Origin: Alkalimonas cellulosilytica
Lineage (GTDB): Bacteria > Pseudomonadota > Gammaproteobacteria > Enterobacterales > Alteromonadaceae
Assembly: GCF_036325985.1 (NCBI RefSeq)
Contig: NZ_JAUHLI010000008.1
Span: 124,001 to 188,000, forward strand
Length of the DNA stretch: 64,000 nt
Reading direction: 5' to 3'
The notes under the pieces: model-generated
Databases searched by the model: none
What the model saw: only the letters and a program-made list of their open reading frames with translations
Told to the model about the DNA's origin: nothing
Position numbers and translations under genes: made by a program
Shown: piece after piece, positions 57,615 through 64,000 of the stretch
How positions within the stretch are numbered: the stretch's first letter is position 1
Layout: each line of letters opens with the position of its first letter

Positions 57615-60593
57615 ATGACCAAAACCATACTTAGCAAGCTGTCGAAACACAAATATCACCCCCTGGCTATTGCAAGCTTACTGGCAGCACTTTTGCTTAA
57701 TACTGCATTTGTCTGGTATCTGGATACCCAACGTAGCCAACGCCAATCCATGGCAACGGCTCAGACATCTCAGGCTTTTCTGAATCAATTGCAACTTCGC
57801 CTGGAGCGCAACTTCACGGCAGCCTATGCCATTGCCGCAGGCATCAATCAGGCTGGTGCCGAACAAATCGAGTTTAGCGCCTATGCCAGAGAGTTACTGA
57901 ACTATTATCCGGATATTGTTGCGGTTTCACTGGCTCCCAATGGGGTGATCAACGATGTTTACCCTTTAGCTGGCAATGAACAGCTGCTGGGTTTTGATAT
58001 GTTCGCTCACCCGGCGCAAAGCATAGAAGCGAAACGCGCGAAAGCCGCCGGCAAACTTCGTTTAAACGGCCCTTTTGCCCTGGTGCAAGGTGGCAGTGGC
58101 GTAGTTGCCCGCTTACCTTTGTATCAGCAAACCAATAAGGGCGGTTTCCAGGGGTTTATTAATGTCACCTTGCTGCTGGATCCCATGCTGGATGGCCTGC
58201 ATCAGGAATATTTCAGCGAAAGTTCCTTTGCTTATAAGCTATGGCGCTATGACGCTGAACAGCAAACTCAAATAATACGGCAACATGCTAACCCTGCTGC
58301 CAACAGCCTTTCTTTTACCCTGCCACTGGCTGACAATCCCTGGCAATTGGATATGCACTACCAACCTAGCTGGCAAGAGCAGCTCACATTCTGGCTGGAA
58401 GTACTGTTTGCACTTTTTTCCAGCCTGCTGCTCTATAGCTTTGCCTTATTCTATTTACAACTACGCAGTCAACGTGGCCTACTCGAACATCAGGTCGTTA
58501 AACGTACCGATGAGTTGCAACAAACATTGCAGCGTTACCGCTCTTTTATTCAGGCATCCAATACCGGTGGCTGGGAGTACGATCACAGCCGCAACTTTCT
58601 CAAATGCAGCCAGGAATACTTCAGTATGCTGGGCCGCAGGCGGGAACACTATGATCAATCCGGTCAGGATAATCTGGCGGCAACCTGGCTGGATTTAATG
58701 CACCCCGATGATGTTACCGCGGCCAGCCAGGCTTTTATCGACTACTTGCAACAGCCCGATGGTATGTACGAAAGCCAGTTCCGGATGCGTCATCAGGACG
58801 GCCACTGGGTGTGGGTTTTATCGCGCGGCCGGGCCATGCTTAATGAGGACGGCAGCCTGTCTCCAATTGTTGTTGGCACTCATATTGATATCAGTAGTCA
58901 AAAACAAGCTGAGATGAGGTTGCGGCTGTTGGAGCAGTTATTTGAGCAAAGCTCCGAGGGCATGCTAGTCACGGATCCAAACCATACCATCGTATTAGTA
59001 AACAGGGCCTTCACCGCTATCAGTGGTTACAGCAGCGACGAAGTTATGGGCCAAACCCCCAAACTACTCTCCTCCGGTAAACACAACAAAGATTTTTACC
59101 AAGCGATGCAGCAGGCTATACAGCGCCATGGCAGTTGGCAGGGCGAGATCTGGAATCGCCGCAAAAATGGTGAGCTCTATCCGGAATGGCTGAGCATTTC
59201 ACAAATCAGAGATGCCAAAGGACAGCTGAGCCACTATGTCGCGCTGTTCAGTGATATCAGCACTTACAAGCAAGATCAGGAAAAGCTCAATTTACTGGCA
59301 CACTTTGACACCCTGACTCAACTGCCAAACCGAACACTACTGATTGACCGGACCGAACAAGCCATTCAACGTGCCAAACGTGCCGGCCAGCAGATTGCCA
59401 TGCTGTTTATTGATCTGGATCGCTTTAAGAAAATCAATGATGCGCTCGGGCATGACATCGGTGATGAGGTGCTGGTACAAGCCGCAAAGCGCTTGCAAGC
59501 CATGACCCGCAGCCAGGATACTTTGAGTCGCTTAAGCAGCGATGAGTTTATCCTGTTACTACCCGATACCAATCAGGAAGCCGCCGGCCGGCTGGCTAAG
59601 CGTATTCTTGAAACCATGCAAACACCTTATCAATTTGCCAAAGAACCACTGAGCATCTCGGCTTCCATTGGCATCGCTATCTTCCCGAACGATGGAGCCA
59701 ACTTCTTTGAGCTAAACAAGCATGCCGATATCGCCATGTTTAAAGCCAAAGAAGATGGCCGCAACAAATACTGCTTCTTTACTGCCGGTATGCAAAGCCA
59801 ATTCAATCGCCAGCTGCAACTGGAAAATGCCCTCAGGCTTGCGATCACCAACAATCAGCTGCAGTTAGCCTATCAACCACAGCTCTGTCTGGAAAAAAAC
59901 ACCCTGACAGGCTTTGAGGCCCTGCTGCGCTGGCAGCATCCGGAACTGGGCTTCATTTCGCCGGCCGAGTTTATTCCGGTAGCAGAGCACAGCGGTTTGA
60001 TGATTAAACTGGGTGAATGGGTGCTGCAACACGCCATTCAACAGCAAAAGCGTTGGTACCAGCATGGCTATACCGAACTGGTGATGGCCATTAACCTGTC
60101 TCCGGTACAGTTTCGTCAGCCCGAGTTATTGGACATTATTAGCACCCAACTGGAGCTGGCCAAACTGCCGGCCCATTGCATTGAGCTGGAAATTACAGAA
60201 AGTGCCATGGTCGAGGATGCCGAACAAGCCATCAAAACGGTGGATGCGATTCGGCACAAAGGCATCAGCCTGGCCATTGATGATTTTGGTACCGGTTACT
60301 CTTCGCTTAGCTATCTCAAGCGCTTTCATTTAAGTAAGCTGAAAATCGATCAGTCTTTCGTGCGTGAACTGTTAGATAGCCCGGAAGATCGTGCCATCGT
60401 CACAGCAATCATCCGTATGGCGCAAAGCCTGGGGTTAAGAACCATCGCGGAAGGGGTGGAAACCGCCGAACACCAGAGTTTATTGCAACAATTAGGTTGT
60501 GATGACATTCAGGGCTATCACTATGGCCGCCCTATGCCGGCAGAAGCAGCGACAGCCTTTATTCAGCAAGCGTTTGTGCATCAACAAGCCTGA
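57615..60593 (+). CDS. CHASE-PAS-PAS-GGDEF-EAL protein, probable c-di-GMP phosphodiesterase
   Basis: A 992-residue membrane protein. Two helices (about 19-37 and 257-283) flank a periplasmic CHASE sensor (IVAVSLAPNGVINDVYPLAG). Two PAS domains follow (about 310-435 and 440-555; VNRAFTAISGYSSDEVMGQT). The GGDEF domain has LSRLSSDEFILLLPDT near residue 640: SSDEF in place of GGDEF, so cyclase activity is doubtful. The EAL domain is intact: LTGFEALLRWQHPELGF near 767, INLSPVQFRQPEL, ELEITESAMVED and AIDDFGTGYSSLSYLKRF. Breakdown of c-di-GMP is the likely activity. It sits before a chemoreceptor and a PAS-GGDEF gene. Confidence 0.9.
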   Translation: MTKTILSKLSKHKYHPLAIASLLAALLLNTAFVWYLDTQRSQRQSMATAQTSQAFLNQLQLRLERNFTAAYAIAAGINQAGAEQIEFSAYARELLNYYPDIVAVSLAPNGVINDVYPLAGNEQLLGFDMFAHPAQSIEAKRAKAAGKLRLNGPFALVQGGSGVVARLPLYQQTNKGGFQGFINVTLLLDPMLDGLHQEYFSESSFAYKLWRYDAEQQTQIIRQHANPAANSLSFTLPLADNPWQLDMHYQPSWQEQLTFWLEVLFALFSSLLLYSFALFYLQLRSQRGLLEHQVVKRTDELQQTLQRYRSFIQASNTGGWEYDHSRNFLKCSQEYFSMLGRRREHYDQSGQDNLAATWLDLMHPDDVTAASQAFIDYLQQPDGMYESQFRMRHQDGHWVWVLSRGRAMLNEDGSLSPIVVGTHIDISSQKQAEMRLRLLEQLFEQSSEGMLVTDPNHTIVLVNRAFTAISGYSSDEVMGQTPKLLSSGKHNKDFYQAMQQAIQRHGSWQGEIWNRRKNGELYPEWLSISQIRDAKGQLSHYVALFSDISTYKQDQEKLNLLAHFDTLTQLPNRTLLIDRTEQAIQRAKRAGQQIAMLFIDLDRFKKINDALGHDIGDEVLVQAAKRLQAMTRSQDTLSRLSSDEFILLLPDTNQEAAGRLAKRILETMQTPYQFAKEPLSISASIGIAIFPNDGANFFELNKHADIAMFKAKEDGRNKYCFFTAGMQSQFNRQLQLENALRLAITNNQLQLAYQPQLCLEKNTLTGFEALLRWQHPELGFISPAEFIPVAEHSGLMIKLGEWVLQHAIQQQKRWYQHGYTELVMAINLSPVQFRQPELLDIISTQLELAKLPAHCIELEITESAMVEDAEQAIKTVDAIRHKGISLAIDDFGTGYSSLSYLKRFHLSKLKIDQSFVRELLDSPEDRAIVTAIIRMAQSLGLRTIAEGVETAEHQSLLQQLGCDDIQGYHYGRPMPAEAATAFIQQAFVHQQA

Positions 60594-60780
60594 TAATCAT
60601 AATGAATTTCGCGAGTAACCGTTCTATTTTTCGGCTATAACCCTGCTATTATTTTATTACCCAACAAAATCATCATGTTGTGTATATTTTTCAAAAAAAG
60701 GGACTTTTAATCCCTCAAGCTTTGAACCAAACCAATCACGGAACAGTAAACATTGATGGACATTTACTGGAGAATCCATC

Positions 60781-62748
60781 ATGGCGACTTTCTACCGTTT
60801 GCTCTGCAACATGACCGTACGAAAAAAATTATTCAGCGGCTTTGGTTTAGTTCTCGCCATCCTGCTAGGGATCAGCTGGCTTAGCATGCAAGCCCTAAGT
60901 AGCCTGGGTGAGCGATTTGCCCTGCTCAATCAGGTTAAAACCATCAGCATTCTGGTGGGCGAAGCGAGGCAGCAGGAAAAAAACTTTATGCTGCGCCTCG
61001 ATGAGCAGTACTTAACCGAAGCAAATGCATTGATTGACCAAGGTATTCAGCTGGCAAATCAGGCATCAGCCGCCTTCACCACAGCTGAGAGTATTACTCA
61101 GATGCAACAAATGCAGCAAGAAGCCAACCGCTATCAGCAGGAGCTAACCACCTATATGGAGCTGGAACGCAACAGCCAATTGCAGCAACAGCAGATGGAA
61201 GAAAATGCCCGTTATGCTCTAGAGGTATTCAATCAGTTGGAGCAGCAATTTCGGCAACAAACCCTCGTATTGATTCAGGCGCAGGGTGATCAGGCCAGTA
61301 TCCAAAGCCTGCATCAGGCACAACTTGCCAGCGATGCCGCCCGGGCTTTATTGGAAGCCCGTCGGCTTGAGCGTACTTTTGTACAGAGTGAGTCGGCCAG
61401 TGATTACCAGGCACTACAGCAGCAACTGGGACTGGTTGAGCAATACAGCCAACAACTTCGGCAAAGTGGACTGCACAGCTCACTGCTGACCGAGCTCGAC
61501 TACAGCCTTGGGCAGCTGCAACAGTATCAGCATTATTTCTCCGAGTTTCGTCGTTTGGTTGATGCGACCAATAACTCTGAACAGCAACTCAATACGCAAG
61601 CCAGATTAATGGTCGACAGCGCAGAGCAGTCGCTGGAGAGACAGCTGGAGCAAATGCATCACCAACAGCAGCAGCTTCGCTTGGTTCTGCTGGCGGCAAG
61701 TAGTCTGGCACTGCTGCTGGGGATTGCTGCAGCCATACTCATCACCCGTTTGATTGTACAACCACTGCAACAGGTGGTCGCAGTTGCCAATAAAATTGCC
61801 AGTGGTGACTTAACAGAAGATTTGCACAGCGATCGCAAAGATGAATTAGGGCAATTATCACAAGCCATGCAGCGCATGACCGTTAGTCTGCGTCAGCTGA
61901 TTCTTCGGCTATCCAGTGGTATTACCCAACTAGCAAGCTCAACCGAAGAAATGGCGGTGATTTCCCAGCAAACCAGTGCTGGCGTAAGCCAGCAAAAAGT
62001 AGAAACGGAGCAGGTAGCTGCCGCCATGAATGAAATGACAGCGACCGTGCAGGAAGTGGCCCGCAGCGCGGAGGAAGCATCGCTAGCAGCAACCAATTCA
62101 GCACAGCAAGCTGAGATGAGCAATCAGATCCTGGATAAGACCATGACCGGTATCAAGCAACTGGCCCAAGATGTCAATCAGTCGGCAGTATCCATTGCTG
62201 AGCTAAAAGATGAAGCCGACAGCATCGGCTCCATTCTGGATGTGATTACCAATATTACCGAGCAGACCAATTTATTGGCACTAAATGCAGCCATAGAAGC
62301 AGCCCGCGCCGGTGAAGCAGGCAGGGGGTTTTCGGTGGTAGCTGATGAAGTGCGTCAGTTGGCAACACGGGCTCAGGCTTCCACCACCCAAATCAATGAG
62401 GTGATTCAGCGTCTGCAACGCAAAGCGGAGTTGGCTGTGACAGCCATGCAGAGCAATACTGAGCGGGCCAATGAGGTGTTTGAGTCCACCGATGATGCCA
62501 GCGAGGCCATCGAGACGATTTTAAAAGATATCCAGAACATTCAGCAAATGAACCAGCAAATTGCTGCAGCAGCGCTACAGCAAAGCACCGTGGCAGAAGA
62601 GATTAACCGTAGCCTGACCAATATTCAGGTCGCCACCGAACAATCCTCAGTCGCCATTGAAGAAACAGCAAAAACCAGCAGCACCCTAAGTCAACTGGGG
62701 CTGGAGCAGCAAGAGCTGGCACACCAGTTCCGCTTATCCGCCGCTTAA
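60781..62748 (+). CDS. Methyl-accepting chemotaxis protein
   Basis: A 655-residue chemoreceptor. Helices at about 19-38 (FGLVLAILLGISWLSMQAL) and 300-326 (LVLLAASSLALLLGIAAAIL) flank a long periplasmic helical sensor rich in Gln (helical bimodular type by look: about 40-295, LLEARRLERTFVQSESASD). HAMP about 327-380, then the signalling coil with the tip ITEQTNLLALNAAIEAARAG and RGFSVVADEVRQLATRAQ. No C-terminal CheR-docking pentapeptide: it ends RLSAA. GGAG lies 9 nt before the ATG. Signal bound unknown. Confidence 0.93.
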   Translation: MATFYRLLCNMTVRKKLFSGFGLVLAILLGISWLSMQALSSLGERFALLNQVKTISILVGEARQQEKNFMLRLDEQYLTEANALIDQGIQLANQASAAFTTAESITQMQQMQQEANRYQQELTTYMELERNSQLQQQQMEENARYALEVFNQLEQQFRQQTLVLIQAQGDQASIQSLHQAQLASDAARALLEARRLERTFVQSESASDYQALQQQLGLVEQYSQQLRQSGLHSSLLTELDYSLGQLQQYQHYFSEFRRLVDATNNSEQQLNTQARLMVDSAEQSLERQLEQMHHQQQQLRLVLLAASSLALLLGIAAAILITRLIVQPLQQVVAVANKIASGDLTEDLHSDRKDELGQLSQAMQRMTVSLRQLILRLSSGITQLASSTEEMAVISQQTSAGVSQQKVETEQVAAAMNEMTATVQEVARSAEEASLAATNSAQQAEMSNQILDKTMTGIKQLAQDVNQSAVSIAELKDEADSIGSILDVITNITEQTNLLALNAAIEAARAGEAGRGFSVVADEVRQLATRAQASTTQINEVIQRLQRKAELAVTAMQSNTERANEVFESTDDASEAIETILKDIQNIQQMNQQIAAAALQQSTVAEEINRSLTNIQVATEQSSVAIEETAKTSSTLSQLGLEQQELAHQFRLSAA

Positions 62749-62755
62749 CCCAACC

Positions 62756-62780
62756 GGCTGGCGGCTTGGTACCGCCAGCC
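62756..62780 (+). other. Intercistronic hairpin between chemoreceptor and PAS-GGDEF genes
   Basis: GGCTGGCGG-CTTGGTA-CCGCCAGCC, a perfect 9-bp stem with no T-run, 8 bp after the chemoreceptor stop and 18 bp before the next ATG. More likely an mRNA stability or partial stop element than a full terminator. Confidence 0.6.
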
Positions 62781-62798
62781 AATGCAAGGAGATGCATC

Positions 62799-64000
62799 AT
62801 GCTGGAATCTTATGCCAGACTAACCCCAGGTGCTTTTTACCTGTTTCAAAGCGATGCCTTTGGCCGCTACAGCTTGCCTGCAATCAGTGAGCAAATTCAA
62901 GCCATTTTAGGCTTTGATGCCGGCACCTTAAGCCAAAATCCACAACTATTTTTTGACCGTCTGCACCCGGATGATCGGGCCCGGGTTCATGCCTATATTC
63001 AACAGTCCAGGCAAGATTTGAGCAGCTTTCACTGCGAATACCGTATTCAACACCAGGCAGGTCAGTGGGTTTGGCTTGCTTCACATTCTGAGCCTGAACA
63101 ATTGGCAGGCAACATCATTTTATGGCGTGGATTTTTGTATGACATCAGTGCACAAAAAAACGCAGAGTTACAGCTGCAGCAATCCATCCAGTCTTCCATA
63201 GCCCTTTTGAATCATATTATGGATGCGGTGATTAGTATCGATGAGCAAGGAATTATCCTGAGTTTTAACCGCTCAGCTGAGCTGTTGCTCGGTTATCAGG
63301 AGAGTGAAGCTGTAGGACAGAATATCAGCCTGATCATGCCCGAACATCATGCGCAACAACACGATGGTTACCTTGAACGGTACAAACAACATAAAGTCGC
63401 CAAAATCGTAGGCAACACACGAAAACTAGAGGCTCAGCACAAAGATGGGCATTTAATCCCAATCGAGCTGCGGGTGAACGAGATCCAGGATAGTTTAGGT
63501 AAACGTTTTCTGGGGGTACTTCGTGATCTTTCCGAGCAACAACAACAATCTAAGCTCATTAACCAATTAACACACCGGGATCCTTTGACGCTTCTTCCCA
63601 ACCGAATGGCCTTTGTGGATGAGCTATCTAAAATATCAAACCACTTTGAACTCAATACTACATCGTATGGTTTGTACTTACTAAACATCGACAACTTCAA
63701 ACAACTCAATAGTGTTCATGGCCGTCAGTTTTGTGACAGAATTTTGCTTAAAGTCGCCAAGCGATTGCAACAATACAGTACAGATGCAACTAAGCTGGCA
63801 AGAGTGGGTGGCGACGAGTTTGCATTACTGATTGCCCTTCCCAATAGCAAGGCAACTGGGCTTAAAAAAATAGCTTGCAAACAAGCTCGTCAACTGTTGC
63901 AGCTCTATGACACCCCAATTCAGTGGAATGAAAAAAGCTGTTTAATTAGCCTATCGATTGGTGTGTGTCTGATTGAGCCATCAATGAATAGCGAGCAATC
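62799..64000 (+). CDS. PAS-PAS-GGDEF protein (3' end outside the window)
   Basis: An open frame of 400 codons that runs off the right edge. Residues 1-115 form a PAS domain (LTPGAFYLFQSDAFGRYSLP, then WVWLASHSEPEQ), residues about 130-245 a second one (AVISIDEQGIILSFNRSAEL, GYQESEAVGQNISLIMPEHH). A GGDEF domain follows with THRDPLTLLPNRMAF, the metal-binding LNIDNFKQLNSVHGRQF and an intact ARVGGDEFALLIALP. An EAL domain may lie beyond the edge. AAGGAG precedes the ATG at 62799. No membrane helix, so a cytosolic redox or ligand sensor is likely. Confidence 0.88.
   Translation, partial: MLESYARLTPGAFYLFQSDAFGRYSLPAISEQIQAILGFDAGTLSQNPQLFFDRLHPDDRARVHAYIQQSRQDLSSFHCEYRIQHQAGQWVWLASHSEPEQLAGNIILWRGFLYDISAQKNAELQLQQSIQSSIALLNHIMDAVISIDEQGIILSFNRSAELLLGYQESEAVGQNISLIMPEHHAQQHDGYLERYKQHKVAKIVGNTRKLEAQHKDGHLIPIELRVNEIQDSLGKRFLGVLRDLSEQQQQSKLINQLTHRDPLTLLPNRMAFVDELSKISNHFELNTTSYGLYLLNIDNFKQLNSVHGRQFCDRILLKVAKRLQQYSTDATKLARVGGDEFALLIALPNSKATGLKKIACKQARQLLQLYDTPIQWNEKSCLISLSIGVCLIEPSMNSEQ

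Overview
The window looks like chromosome of an aquatic gammaproteobacterium of the Alteromonadales/Chromatiaceae type (Rheinheimera or Alishewanella would fit). The grounds are the familiar order glnD-dapD-mioC-truC-yqcC, syd/queF, the ArcA/ArcB pair, TIGR03503 beside dnaQ, and many small DUF families typical of that group (DUF3301, DUF2789, DUF3192, DUF2310, DUF3293). No marker gene fixes the genus; the assignment is inference. Both ends are open: glnD is cut at the left edge and a PAS-GGDEF gene runs off the right edge.

0-15.8 kb is core chromosome: the glnD end and dapD (nitrogen sensing, lysine/peptidoglycan precursor), a minus-strand yqcC-truC-mioC operon, small conserved genes, syd, queF, a diguanylate cyclase, then ppnN-xni-DUF3192-unknown gene in tight overlap, and an isocitrate dehydrogenase closed by a strong terminator. 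Between queF and the cyclase lies a gene-poor stretch with a repeated 27-bp motif, a -10 element, a 23-codon reading frame and a terminator that could form an attenuator.

15.8-21.2 kb is accessory. Short plus-strand genes of unknown or poorly known function alternate with imperfect palindromes that resemble integron attC sites; three of these share recognisable sequence. No integrase is present, so it reads as a cluster of cassettes without integrase (CALIN). One gene is a DUF4062 protein that may be a defence effector. An IS110-family element, whose transposase has an in-frame TGA just before its first catalytic Asp, has inserted in the array.

21.2-32 kb returns to housekeeping: MipA/OmpV protein, rlmM-DUF423-hydrolase-gcvA, yggX, mutY, trmB-rsmC, small genes, a sensor kinase, then arcA. 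arcA and arcB meet tail to tail with no gap. 34.3-41.9 kb holds a likely cyanophycin or beta-aspartyl dipeptide utilisation locus: exported cyanophycinase, TonB-dependent receptor, YfcC-type transporter and an IadA-type isoaspartyl dipeptidase with altered metal ligands. 42-48.2 kb is gltBD, which assimilates nitrogen that such a locus would release.

48-64 kb carries a membrane spermidine-synthase-like protein, a second YfcC transporter with a RIO kinase, a secreted protein, four identical tandem tRNA-Asp genes, TIGR03503-dnaQ opposite rnhA, a periplasmic glutathione peroxidase, and a signalling block (CHASE-PAS-GGDEF-EAL, chemoreceptor, PAS-GGDEF).
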